From: Bacteroidota bacterium
GTDB lineage: Bacteria > Bacteroidota > Ignavibacteria > Ignavibacteriales > Melioribacteraceae
Direction of reading: 5' to 3'
Length of the DNA: 20,704 nt
NCBI GenBank assembly: GCA_023447335.1
Contig: JAEXOD010000092.1
Coordinates: 1-20,704, forward strand
The notes under the pieces: model-generated
Database searches by the model: none
What the model saw: the letters and a program-made list of their open reading frames with translations, nothing else
Told to the model about the DNA's origin: nothing
Position numbers and translations under genes: made by a program
Shown: in pieces, positions 1 to 8,233 of the stretch
Layout of the letters: each line of letters opens with the position of its first letter
How positions within the stretch are numbered: position 1 is the stretch's first letter

Positions 1-763
1 GGGTTCTACCTACACTAAATGCCGGGATTATTATTTTCCCTTTTCTGTCGTAAGCTTTACAAATAACTTCTGCTAACTTTCTTTCACTATTTTCGGCGCT
101 TTCATGAAATCTTCCGCCGTAAGTTGATTCTGATATAAAAAAGTCAACGTCCGGAATTTTTTCCGGGTCTTTTATAATTGGCATGTTTTTTCTTCCGATA
201 TCACCGGAATAACCAAACTGAATAATTCTGCCTTTTTCATTAATTGAAAGATAAACTAAAGAGGAGCCTAAAATATGCCCCGCATCAAAAAATGTTGCTT
301 TAATTCCGTCTCTAATTTCAATTTCTCGATGATAATTAACCCCGACAAATCTAGACATTGTATCGTGAACATCCTGTTCATTATATAGTATTTCAAAAGG
401 ATTTTTCCCTTGTTTTTGTCTTTTTTTATTAACAAACTCAATATCTTTCGCTTGAATATGAGCACTATCTAAAAGCATAACCGAGCAAAGATCCTTAGTT
501 GCAAAAGTAGAATAAATCTCGCCCTTAAATCCTCTCCTAACTAACGAAGGAAGGTTTCCGGCGTGATCGATATGTGCATGAGATAAAATAATAAAATCAA
601 TTTCGGCAGGGTCAAAAAGATCAAATGTACGGTTTAATTCAAATGCAATTTTTCTTTTCCCCTGATATAGCCCGGAATCTAATAAAAAAGTAAAACCGTT
701 TGTTTTAATCAAATGAGATGAACCTGTAACAGTTTGCGCAGCTCCAATAAATTGTATTTCCAT
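1..763 (-). CDS. Beta-CASP metallo-beta-lactamase fold hydrolase (C-terminus off the left edge)
   Basis: About 254 codons are present, with no stop before the window edge, so the C-terminal part is missing. The N-terminus MEIQFIGAAQTVTGS opens a metallo-beta-lactamase fold. Visible metal-binding motifs are HAHIDHAG (residues 62-69), GHILGS (162-167, third-motif histidine) and SGDIG (186-190, bridging aspartate). SESTYGG (211-217) resembles beta-CASP motif A, and IPAFSVGRT closes the visible part. This order matches the CPSF/YSH1-like (COG1236) family of predicted RNA nucleases, usually about 450-540 residues. Members need two zinc ions and are normally cytoplasmic; the RNA substrate is inferred from the family, not seen here. 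The gene starts 39 nt after the stop of the DedA-like gene on the same strand, so the two may share a transcript. Fold call is secure; nuclease role is probable. Confidence 0.88.
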   Translation of the reverse strand, partial: MEIQFIGAAQTVTGSSHLIKTNGFTFLLDSGLYQGKRKIAFELNRTFDLFDPAEIDFIILSHAHIDHAGNLPSLVRRGFKGEIYSTFATKDLCSVMLLDSAHIQAKDIEFVNKKRQKQGKNPFEILYNEQDVHDTMSRFVGVNYHREIEIRDGIKATFFDAGHILGSSLVYLSINEKGRIIQFGYSGDIGRKNMPIIKDPEKIPDVDFFISESTYGGRFHESAENSERKLAEVICKAYDRKGKIIIPAFSVGRT

Positions 764-802
764 ATACTATCCGTCAATTTGTTAGGTTTAATATACAAAA
801 AA

Positions 803-1417
803 TTAAATTAAATATTTAATTAAAACAAATCCTCCGATTAATAAAATTGTAAATCCGATTGCTAAAGCATTAAAATATTTATCAATAAAACCTTTGATTT
901 GCGGACCGAATTTCCAGATTAAAAATGCAACTAAAAAAAAGCGAGCACCGCGACTAATTACAGATGCGATTATGAACATTATAAAGTTTACTTTAAATGC
1001 ACCCCCGCTAACAGTAAAAACTTTGTAAGGAATAGGAGTAAATCCGGCAGTAAATACAATCCAAAAATTCCATTCCTCGTACATCTTTTGAACATTAAAA
1101 AACAAAGGTTCATTGAATCCGGGTATATTATTAAAAAAGAACATTGCTAGTGATGAAAATTGAGAGTCAGAATTCCACCAAATAAAATATCCTATTGCGT
1201 AACCGGCAATAGCCCCAAAAACTGATCCGATTGTGCAATTGGCAGCAAATTTAAAAGCTTTTGATTGTGCTCCTAATACTAAAGCAATTAATAAGGCATC
1301 GGGAGGGATTGGGAAAAAGGAGGATTCTGTAAACGCCAATATAAATAAAGCAATACCTCCATAAGGAGTTTTAGCCCAGCTTAAGACCCAGTCGTACAAT
1401 TTTTTTAGTAATTTCAT
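803..1417 (-). CDS. YqaA/DedA-family inner membrane protein (SNARE-associated/VTT fold)
   Basis: A 204-residue hydrophobic protein. It has the short amphipathic start and the 'AFTESSFFPIPPDALLIAL' re-entrant-type segment (about 28-46) of the DedA superfamily. A glycine-rich helix GSVFGAIAGYAIGYF (about 64-78) follows, then the family signature GFTPIPYKVFTVSGGAF (about 124-140) and SRGARFFLVAFLIWKFG (about 154-170). These features and the length fit the YqaA (COG1238) branch better than the longer classical DedA proteins. The superfamily is linked to lipid scrambling and recycling of undecaprenyl- or other phospholipid carriers and to membrane-potential homeostasis; the exact substrate of YqaA members is unknown. 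It is divergent from the downstream DUF5009 gene and precedes the metallo-beta-lactamase gene on its own strand. Confidence 0.88.
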   Translation of the reverse strand: MKLLKKLYDWVLSWAKTPYGGIALFILAFTESSFFPIPPDALLIALVLGAQSKAFKFAANCTIGSVFGAIAGYAIGYFIWWNSDSQFSSLAMFFFNNIPGFNEPLFFNVQKMYEEWNFWIVFTAGFTPIPYKVFTVSGGAFKVNFIMFIIASVISRGARFFLVAFLIWKFGPQIKGFIDKYFNALAIGFTILLIGGFVLIKYLI

Positions 1418-1547
1418 TTTTCCTCAGTAAATTCAGTCCTGCAAAAATAATAAAAATATTAATATTATAATATTTTTTTGTTTTTTTTTATTTTTTTTAT
1501 TTAAGTTTAAATTCTTAAAAAGGGATTTATTTTTAATTAATAATGAG
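1418..1547. promoter_or_regulatory. Divergent intergenic region with long T/A tracts
   Basis: This 130-nt gap separates the minus-strand DedA-like gene from the plus-strand DUF5009 gene, so it must carry promoters for both directions. It is almost pure A/T, with T-runs around 1471-1500 and an AATATTAATATTATAATATT stretch just before them. No convincing -35/-10 pair or Bacteroidota-type TTTG/TAnnTTTG pair could be chosen. Promoter content is inferred from gene orientation alone. Confidence 0.4.
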
Positions 1548-2675
1548 ATGAATATGGAAAATAAGAATGCAGGTAGGTTGCTTTCGCTTGATGTTTTTAG
1601 AGGAATTACGATTATGGGAATGATTTTAGTAAATAATCCCGGTACATGGAGTACGATTTATCCTCCGTTAAAACACGCAGAATGGCATGGTTGTACACCG
1701 ACTGATTTAGTATTCCCTTTCTTTCTTTTTATTGTAGGTGTTGCTATTACCTATGCTTTATCTAAAAAGAAAGCTTCGGGAGAAGATCAAACACATTTAA
1801 TACTTGGTATTGCACGTAGATCTGTAACACTTATTTTATTAGGTCTTTTTATGGCTGCTTTTCCCAAATTCGATTTAATTAATTTAAGGTTTCCGGGTGT
1901 TTTACAAAGAATCGGGTTGGTCTATCTTGTTACGGGTATTTTGTTCCTTAAAGTAAATATGAAAACACTTACTTATATCGGCGGTGGTTTATTGATCTTT
2001 TACTGGTTGGTAATGTCATTTATTCCGGTTCCAGGAGTAGGATATCCAAATTTAATTCCTGGTAAAAATCTTGCTGCTTGGTTCGATAACTTAATTTTAT
2101 CCGGTCATATGTGGGCAGCTACTAAAATTTGGGATCCCGAAGGAATTTTAAGTACTTTGCCGGCAATTGCAACCACAATTATCGGAATAATTACTGGTGA
2201 TTGGCTGCGAAAACCTGTTGAAGCAGGTAATAAAATTGCAACTTTATTCACATACGGATTTTTAACATTATTAGCAGGTTATTTTTGGAGCGGATGGTTT
2301 CCGTTAAACAAAAGCCTTTGGACAAGTTCTTACGTTTTATATACTGCAGGATTAGCAATATTATTTTTAGGTACTTGTTATTGGTTAATAGATGTTAAAA
2401 AAATTACTTGGTGGACAAAACCATTTATAGTATACGGTACGAATGCTATTACAGTTTTTTTCTTATCTGGTTTGGTCGCTAAATCAATGGGAATGATAAC
2501 TTGGATGAATTCTGAAGGCGTAGAAATTTCACTGAAAGGATATCTTTACGAAAGTTTGTTTACTTGGTGGTTATCCCCAATAAATGCATCCTTAGCATGG
2601 GCATTAACATATATTGCAATTTGGTTAGGTTTAATGTGGATATTATATGCTAAAAAGATTTTTATAAAAGTTTAA
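1548..2675 (+). CDS. DUF5009/HGSNAT-like membrane acyltransferase
   Basis: A 375-residue multi-pass membrane protein of the family that includes human heparan-alpha-glucosaminide N-acetyltransferase and bacterial NagX/DUF5009 proteins. The N-terminal LSLDVFRGITIMGMILVNN (about 12-30) is diagnostic, followed by HAEWHGCTPTDLVFPFF (43-59). His43 aligns with the histidine that HGSNAT acetylates during transfer across the membrane. RFPGVLQRIGLVYL (about 114-127) is another family block, and about ten hydrophobic segments follow. The family moves an acetyl group from cytoplasmic acetyl-CoA to a sugar on the other side of the membrane; the acceptor here is unknown, with amino sugars from glycans or peptidoglycan the likely class. 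A second ATG two codons in (1554) is an equally possible start. It appears monocistronic, being followed by a hairpin terminator. Confidence 0.88.
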   Translation: MNMENKNAGRLLSLDVFRGITIMGMILVNNPGTWSTIYPPLKHAEWHGCTPTDLVFPFFLFIVGVAITYALSKKKASGEDQTHLILGIARRSVTLILLGLFMAAFPKFDLINLRFPGVLQRIGLVYLVTGILFLKVNMKTLTYIGGGLLIFYWLVMSFIPVPGVGYPNLIPGKNLAAWFDNLILSGHMWAATKIWDPEGILSTLPAIATTIIGIITGDWLRKPVEAGNKIATLFTYGFLTLLAGYFWSGWFPLNKSLWTSSYVLYTAGLAILFLGTCYWLIDVKKITWWTKPFIVYGTNAITVFFLSGLVAKSMGMITWMNSEGVEISLKGYLYESLFTWWLSPINASLAWALTYIAIWLGLMWILYAKKIFIKV

Positions 2676-2685
2676 AAAGTATACT

Positions 2686-2760
2686 AAACGTCTTATTAAT
2701 GTTAAATTATTCTGTTAATAACGCTTTAATACTATTTGCTTTAATAAGACGTTTTTTTTT
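2686..2760 (+). terminator. Inverted repeat with T-run downstream of the DUF5009 gene
   Basis: A perfect 14-bp inverted repeat, AAACGTCTTATTAA (2686-2699) and TTAATAAGACGTTT (2741-2754), is followed by a run of T reaching 2760. It begins 10 nt after the DUF5009 stop codon, where an intrinsic terminator is expected. The loop is long (about 41 nt) for a standard rho-independent terminator. Stem length and the T-tract support termination; the loop size is the reason for caution. Confidence 0.65.
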
Positions 2761-2834
2761 GATTAAAAATATTGCAACTTATTTTTAATGTTGACTTTAG
2801 CAGTATTATTACTTAAATTTATATCTACATTAAA

Positions 2835-5402
2835 ATGAGTAATAAAATGTTAAAAAAATACTTACTATGTTTTATCCTTTTATCCTCAATCATTTATCCT
2901 CAGGTTACAAATTTTAACTTGAGCGAATATCTACAATTCTACAATTCGCTTCAAAATGCTAGTTATGGACAACTCAGAGGAATGCATGAAGCAGGCGAGT
3001 TTAATGCCGTTTCTGTAAATTTGTGGGATGATGCAATGTTTAAAGATGCAATTATGCAGAAATACTCACTTACAGATTACGAAACCGGTCTAATACGAAA
3101 CAACGGATTTGTAGTAACTGAAAGACTTGCAGGACAATCTTTTTTTGAACAGTTTAGAAATATTTACCATTCCGATATTCCTGTCTTTATTAGTACTGAT
3201 GCCATTTTGCACGCTTTTCATCGTTCCTATGATGCAATCCTAAAAGATTGTGAAATTGGTTATATTATTCCCAAAATGCAAGAGTTATTAGCAGGAATAA
3301 AACAAGCATATCCAATTTTACAGAATCGTTATGCAAATAACATTATTATGCAGGAAAGGATAAAAGACTTAGATTTTTATATTACTGTACCGGCAAAACT
3401 ATTAGATAACTCAGCTCAACCATATTTTCCTGAAAATAATGCAAAAGTCGATTCATTTTTATCGTTTATTTATGCAGAGCAACCCGAACAAATAAAGTTT
3501 TTATCTTCGAAACCACGCAAAATAGATTTTAGTCAATTTAAACCTAGAGGACACTATACTGATACCGAACATCCTATTTTGGCAAAATATTTTAGAGCAA
3601 TGATGTGGCTTGGGAGAGTTGAGTTATATTTAATTTCACCTTCCGGAGTAATTGAAAAACCCACATTTGCTGATGTTCAAAGACAAATAATTGTTTCTTA
3701 TCTTATGCTTGAAGCAATAGATAATAATAATCATAACACCTATTTAAGTATTGAAGAAATGATTAGGTTTTTTGTCGGATTTCAAGATAACGTAAATTTA
3801 AAACATTTGCAAGAATTAAGAACAGAACTAAATTTTAGTAATACAGAATATTTTACTGATAGCACAAATACCGTAACATTTCAAAATGCCTTAGCTCAAA
3901 AATCTTATGCAGGACAAATGATATTAAGTCAAATTCTAACTAGTAACGGTATTTCGGGTGATTCAATTAAACCTGCAAGTGCTTTTATGTTGTATGGGCA
4001 AAGATTTGTTGTTGATTCATATGTGACCGGAAATGTGGTTTATGATAAAATACGTTTTAACGGGATTGAGATAAGAAGAATGTTACCAAACCCATTAGAC
4101 GTGTTGTTTTCATTAGGTAATGATGCCGCATTACAACTGCTTCAAAGTGAAATTGAACAATATAAATACGCACAAAATTTAGGGGCTTTAAGATATTTAA
4201 TTGATAGTTATCAGCAGGATTTTTGGCAATTTTCATTTTATAATTCATGGTTAGCCGCGATAAAAACATTAAATCCACCAAATAGGACTGATAGAGATGA
4301 GCTTCCATTTTTTATGAGGACAGGTGCGTATTGGCAGCAAAAAATGAATACTCAACTAGGAAGTTGGGCTGAATTAAGACATGATAATTTGTTATATGCT
4401 AAACAATCTTATACCGGGGTTCCGATTTGCTCATACCCTTATAGTTATGTGGAACCATTCCCTGAAATGTATAAAACTTTAAAAACAATTTCCCAAATAA
4501 CAATTGACGCTTTTAATAATTTTAATTTAAGTCAATTTTATCAAAAAAATAAAATCATTCAATATTTCACGATTTTCAAATCAACATGTGATACATTGGA
4601 GATTATTTCTCGCAAAGAGTTAGAAAACATTAGTTTAAATAATGACGAGAAAGGGTTTTTGAGCAGAATGCTAAGATTGCAAAATCAAGGATGTTCGATA
4701 GGTTATGATGGGTGGTATCCTTCAATTCATTATAATAATGAATCGTTTGAAGATCTAAATAATCCAAATTATGTGGTGGCAGATTATCACACTTCTCCAG
4801 CAGATGAAACCGGAGCTATTGTTGGTTATGTTAAACATGCAGGCACCGGTAAAGTAGATTTGCTAGTTACTGCGATAACGATGCCGGACGGGAATAATGT
4901 TGCATTTGTTGGTCCAACATATAGTTTTTACGATTATACAACTTTAAACTTTTTACGATTAACAGATGAAGAATGGAAAGAGACACATTTAGCTGCGGCA
5001 TTGCGACCGGATTGGGTTAATATATATTTGGCTAATTCAAACGGTGGAAATATCGGACAAGGTCCAACTTTATGGTTAACTAATGTAGAAGATGACGAAA
5101 ATAAAACTGAGGTAAAAAGTTATTTAACGGCTCAAAATTATCCTAATCCTTTCAATGCCTCTACAATTATTAATTTTAATGTACCGTTAAATAAGTCAAA
5201 TAGTATAGTAAAACTTGTAATATTTAATTCAAACGGTGAGATGATTAAAATATTGGTAAACGAGAATTTACCTTCAGGTAATTATTTAGTTAAATGGGAC
5301 GGAACAAATAGTTCAGGAAACAATGTTGCTAGTGGTGTTTATCTTTACAATTTAGTTGTAGATAATTTAAGTTATTCATCAAAAATGGTGATGATGAAGT
5401 AA
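2835..5402 (+). CDS. Secreted DUF3160 protein with T9SS type A sorting domain
   Basis: An 855-residue exported protein. Residues 1-23 form a signal peptide (hydrophobic LLCFILLSSIIYPQ). The long central part, roughly 90-700, resembles DUF3160, with the block FISTDAILHAFHRSYDAIL near 115-133. The function of DUF3160 is unknown. A linker leads to NYPNPFNAST (YPNPFN at 769-774), then a FlgD-like Ig fold with VKWDGTNSSGNNVASGVYLY, ending KMVMMK at 855. This is a T9SS type A sorting signal, so the protein should cross the outer membrane by T9SS and be anchored or released after PorU cleavage; porU lies 10 kb downstream. The ATG at 2847 (MLKKYLLC) gives an equally good signal peptide and cannot be excluded. 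The gene is bounded by hairpins on both sides and is probably transcribed alone. Confidence 0.85.
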   Translation: MSNKMLKKYLLCFILLSSIIYPQVTNFNLSEYLQFYNSLQNASYGQLRGMHEAGEFNAVSVNLWDDAMFKDAIMQKYSLTDYETGLIRNNGFVVTERLAGQSFFEQFRNIYHSDIPVFISTDAILHAFHRSYDAILKDCEIGYIIPKMQELLAGIKQAYPILQNRYANNIIMQERIKDLDFYITVPAKLLDNSAQPYFPENNAKVDSFLSFIYAEQPEQIKFLSSKPRKIDFSQFKPRGHYTDTEHPILAKYFRAMMWLGRVELYLISPSGVIEKPTFADVQRQIIVSYLMLEAIDNNNHNTYLSIEEMIRFFVGFQDNVNLKHLQELRTELNFSNTEYFTDSTNTVTFQNALAQKSYAGQMILSQILTSNGISGDSIKPASAFMLYGQRFVVDSYVTGNVVYDKIRFNGIEIRRMLPNPLDVLFSLGNDAALQLLQSEIEQYKYAQNLGALRYLIDSYQQDFWQFSFYNSWLAAIKTLNPPNRTDRDELPFFMRTGAYWQQKMNTQLGSWAELRHDNLLYAKQSYTGVPICSYPYSYVEPFPEMYKTLKTISQITIDAFNNFNLSQFYQKNKIIQYFTIFKSTCDTLEIISRKELENISLNNDEKGFLSRMLRLQNQGCSIGYDGWYPSIHYNNESFEDLNNPNYVVADYHTSPADETGAIVGYVKHAGTGKVDLLVTAITMPDGNNVAFVGPTYSFYDYTTLNFLRLTDEEWKETHLAAALRPDWVNIYLANSNGGNIGQGPTLWLTNVEDDENKTEVKSYLTAQNYPNPFNASTIINFNVPLNKSNSIVKLVIFNSNGEMIKILVNENLPSGNYLVKWDGTNSSGNNVASGVYLYNLVVDNLSYSSKMVMMK

Positions 5403-5460
5403 ATTTAGAATTTTAGATTAATGAAATAGGAACAAATCAGCTTAGAATAGACATATTAAG

Positions 5461-5510
5461 AGGTTTACAAGATTATCATTTTATTTTATACATCATAATT
5501 TTGTAAACCT
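5461..5510. repeat. 16-bp inverted repeat (hairpin) after the DUF3160 gene
   Basis: AGGTTTACAAGATTAT (5461-5476) pairs with ATAATTTTGTAAACCT (5495-5510). Ten outer base pairs are perfect, one G-U follows, then five more pairs, leaving an 18-nt loop. It starts 58 nt after the DUF3160 stop. No T-run follows on either strand, so it may be a terminator of a weaker type, a 3'-end stabilising hairpin, or an operator. Confidence 0.55.
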
Positions 5511-5690
5511 TATATAATTAGTATTGTAAATTAACATCATTATTATTTACTATATTATGAACTTTTTACTCTGATTTAAACTTTTGTTCATTTATTCTTT
5601 TTCATCAATTTTTTTGAGTTATATTTTTAAAAGAAAAATTATTTACTTGATTTTTTGAAAGTAAGTTTGCAAATTAGTACATATAAATTA

Positions 5691-5717
5691 GGAGAATGTA
5701 TAGAGAATTTTTACTTT
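5691..5717 (+). promoter_or_regulatory. Candidate promoter element shared with the porU operon (copy 1)
   Basis: TATAGAGAATTTTTACTTT at 5699-5717 differs at one base from the copy at 15099-15117. A GGAGAA box (5691-5696) sits 15 nt before TACTTT; the other copy has GGAATA 16 nt before the same hexamer. This two-box layout resembles an ECF sigma factor promoter (GGA-rich -35 box), but that reading is inference. It lies 106 nt before the lipoprotein ATG at 5823. Confidence 0.4.
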
Positions 5718-5822
5718 AAACTAAAAAAGAACAATTAATTGAAAAATTGTGAAATTCTCAATACATATTATTCAAATTTATATCCATTATACCCTCATTG
5801 GGCAAATTAATAGCGAGATATT

Positions 5823-6632
5823 ATGAAAAAACTTTTTAGCTTATTATTTTTTATAATTCTATTAAATGTTGGTTGTGATAAAATTCCTTCTGAAGTTGTT
5901 GGTGTTGATGTTAACTCAATAAAAGTAGGGATGATTCAAGCACCTTCCAATTTTAGCTACACAACAACAAATACAAGTTTTGTTACATCGGTAAAACTAG
6001 AGACAGAAGGTGAGATTAAAGGTGTAACAGCAACTCTTCGATCTGCAGACGGAAAATATGGTTATTTTTCTGATATTGCACTTCTTGATGACGGAAAAAC
6101 AACTTTGTCTGGAGATCAGACAGCTAATGACAATTATTATTCGGCAATAATTAAGTTGAATGAAGAGATTTTAAGCGGTTCATTAATTATTGAATATTTT
6201 GTTACATATGCATTGGGAAAACAATCGATAACCCAAAAATTTGCCGTTCATCAATTTTCATACGATAACGGAAGCACAAATATTGCTCCTGAAATTCTAA
6301 ATTTAACTGCTCCTGATACTATAGTGGTTGAACCTCCAAAATCTGTTTTTGCTATGGCGTTAGAAGCTAAGGATGAAAACGGATTAAATGATATCGCAGA
6401 AGTTTATTTTATAACCTTCAAACCGGATGGGTCTACAAATAACAACAAAGCTTACTTGTTAGACAACGGTGATGCGAATAATGGTGATTTAGTTGCCGGA
6501 GACGGAATTTTTAGCATTATTGTCGAAATAAATATGAATAATTTAAAAGGGGATTATACTTTTGAATTTAAGGCGAAAGACAGAAGGGGAAAATTTAGTA
6601 ATGTTATTAATCACAAAATAACCGTTAAATGA
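5823..6632 (+). CDS. Predicted outer-membrane lipoprotein with two Ig-like/choice-of-anchor-type modules
   Basis: A 269-residue protein. The N-terminus MKKLFSLLFFIILLNVGC has a hydrophobic signal ending at Cys18, a plausible lipidation site, though Asn at -3 is not the textbook lipobox. Two beta-rich modules follow, about 54-130 and 155-268. Each carries a similar acidic turn: LLDDGKTTLSGDQTANDNYYS (88-107, shown in outline) and LLDNGDANNGDLVAGDGIFS (212-231). The second resembles the 'DDG..GD..AGDGIYS' signature seen in extracellular adhesion-type domains and could bind calcium. I do not recognise a specific function. The stop codon overlaps the next gene's ATG (ATGA at 6629-6632), so the two are translationally coupled. 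Its place before a T9SS-type cargo and two PorV/PorQ-like barrels suggests a periplasmic or surface partner of that assembly. Confidence 0.72.
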   Translation: MKKLFSLLFFIILLNVGCDKIPSEVVGVDVNSIKVGMIQAPSNFSYTTTNTSFVTSVKLETEGEIKGVTATLRSADGKYGYFSDIALLDDGKTTLSGDQTANDNYYSAIIKLNEEILSGSLIIEYFVTYALGKQSITQKFAVHQFSYDNGSTNIAPEILNLTAPDTIVVEPPKSVFAMALEAKDENGLNDIAEVYFITFKPDGSTNNNKAYLLDNGDANNGDLVAGDGIFSIIVEINMNNLKGDYTFEFKAKDRRGKFSNVINHKITVK

Positions 6633-8212
6633 TTATGAAAATAAAATTTATTTTAGCATTTGTTTTATTATCGTTTATTTCAGTTCATTCTCAAATAAAT
6701 GTTAATAGTTTTGAATTAGGAAAGTATTATAAAGCACTTGATGAGACCCCTGCCGGTAATACAATATTGGATATAGTAGTAATAAACGATTCTATTTGGA
6801 TTGCAACTACAAAGGGATTGACTAGATCAATTGACGCAGGATTAACATTTAAAAATTATTACAATACCCCTGAATTTGGTACAGAAAGTATATCTGCAAT
6901 AGGATACAATAAGGGTGTGATATGGGTTGCAACAGCTCATAATACAACGAAAAACGGTCAAAGTTTACCTGAGGGAAGCGGATTAAAATATTCGACTGAT
7001 AACGGTAACTCATGGACAACTATTAATCAACCAAAAGATGATCCGTCAGATTCTTCCATTGTATACGGCATAAATAATATTCGTGCTTTACCGGTAACAG
7101 TTGATATTAATAATATAACATACGATATAGCTTTTTCTAAAAATACTATATGGATTTCTACATTTGCCGGAGGATTAAGGAAATCGACTGATATGGGACA
7201 ATCATGGCAACGTGTGGTTTTGCCTCCTGATAACTTAAATCAAATAAAACCGACAGATGTTTTGAAGTTTAGCTTACAACCTGTTGCCGGTGCTTTTGGT
7301 AATGAAAGTTATTTGAATCATCGTGTGTTTTCTGTTGCTTCGTCTGATGATTCAACAATTTATGTTGGTACGGCGGGAGGTATTAATAAATCAACTGATA
7401 ACGGAATAAGTTGGCGTAAATTTAATCGTGACAATCAAGAATTTCCGATTTCCGGCAACTTTGTTGTAGGAATTAATGCAATTCCTAATACGCAAAAAGT
7501 ATGGGCTGCTACTTGGAAAGCCGAAGGTCAGAATGAAACTTATGCAGTTAGCTATACTTTTGACGGCGGTAACAATTGGTCAAACTTTTTAGAGGGTGAA
7601 AAAGCTCATAATTTTGGTTTTATTACAGAAAATAGTGGTTCTACTTTTAATGATACAAAAATATATGCGGCAACTGATAACGGTATCTATTTAACAACAA
7701 ATAACGGTGATACTTGGTTTGCTCCTGCAAATATTTATGATGCATCACAAAATCTTTATATAAGTCCTGCCGAAACAGATTTTTATTGTGTGAGTTCCGT
7801 ACTATCAAACAATAAAAGAAACATTCTAATAGGAAGTACTTCCGGTTTATTAAAATTTGTACCAAACGGTAATTTATGGGAAGGAGATTGGTCAGTTTAT
7901 CTTTCTTCAAATAAACTTTCCGGTAATGATGATACTTATTCATTCCCTAATCCTTTCTCACCCGATGTTGAAGTTACAAAAATTAAATTTAATTTGTTAA
8001 ATACAGAAGATGTAACAATTCGTATTCTTGATTTTGGTATGAACTTAGTTAGAACTTTAGCTCAAAATTATTCCTTGAGTGTAGGAGATAATTTTATTGT
8101 TTGGGACGGTAGGGACGAAAATGGAAAAATTGTTCCAAACGGTGTTTATTTCTATAGGATTGATAGGGGCGGAAACGACCCTATATTCGGTAAAATTATG
8201 GTTCTGTTATAA
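6629..8212 (+). CDS. Secreted Asp-box (BNR) repeat protein with FlgD-like/T9SS-type C-terminal domain
   Basis: A 527-residue protein with a signal peptide ending at about HSQ (residues 20-22). Six Asp-box/BNR-type motifs are spaced along the chain: SIDAGLTF (67), STDNGNSW (122), STDMGQSW (186), STDNGISW (255), TFDGGNNW (320) and TTNNGDTW (366). They suggest a sialidase-like beta-propeller. No catalytic residues of a sialidase were recognised, so it may be a non-enzymatic photosystem-stability-factor/sortilin-type propeller. The C-terminus begins at SFPNPFSPD (about 438-446) and ends with WDGRDENGKIVPNGVYFYR and a final KIMVLL, a variant of the T9SS type A sorting domain. The start overlaps the lipoprotein stop; ATG at 6635 is an alternative. 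It is probably the exported cargo of this four-gene cassette. Confidence 0.8.
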   Translation: MIMKIKFILAFVLLSFISVHSQINVNSFELGKYYKALDETPAGNTILDIVVINDSIWIATTKGLTRSIDAGLTFKNYYNTPEFGTESISAIGYNKGVIWVATAHNTTKNGQSLPEGSGLKYSTDNGNSWTTINQPKDDPSDSSIVYGINNIRALPVTVDINNITYDIAFSKNTIWISTFAGGLRKSTDMGQSWQRVVLPPDNLNQIKPTDVLKFSLQPVAGAFGNESYLNHRVFSVASSDDSTIYVGTAGGINKSTDNGISWRKFNRDNQEFPISGNFVVGINAIPNTQKVWAATWKAEGQNETYAVSYTFDGGNNWSNFLEGEKAHNFGFITENSGSTFNDTKIYAATDNGIYLTTNNGDTWFAPANIYDASQNLYISPAETDFYCVSSVLSNNKRNILIGSTSGLLKFVPNGNLWEGDWSVYLSSNKLSGNDDTYSFPNPFSPDVEVTKIKFNLLNTEDVTIRILDFGMNLVRTLAQNYSLSVGDNFIVWDGRDENGKIVPNGVYFYRIDRGGNDPIFGKIMVLL

Positions 8213-8233
8213 ATTTAATTTAAGAGGATAAAT

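Larger units (their letters stand above)
5403..5822 (+). other. 420-nt non-coding region before the lipoprotein/PorV-PorQ operon
   Basis: No credible reading frame or structural RNA was found here. The region holds an inverted repeat at 5461-5510 just after the DUF3160 gene and, in its second half, an element at 5699-5717 that recurs upstream of porU. About 105 nt lie between that element and the ATG at 5823, so the transcript probably has a long 5' leader if the element is a promoter. The rest is very A/T-rich and carries no motif I can name. Confidence 0.6.

Noticed and set aside
268..465. Minus-strand 65-codon frame
   Set aside because: It lies in another frame of the beta-CASP gene, whose motifs are clear in the main frame.
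5403..5822. Hidden small gene or structured RNA in the 420-nt gap
   Set aside because: No frame with a start, reasonable composition or family motif was found, and no tRNA-like or riboswitch-like fold could be drawn.
6629..8212. True sialidase
   Set aside because: Asp-box motifs are present, but no arginine triad or other sialidase active-site pattern was recognised.
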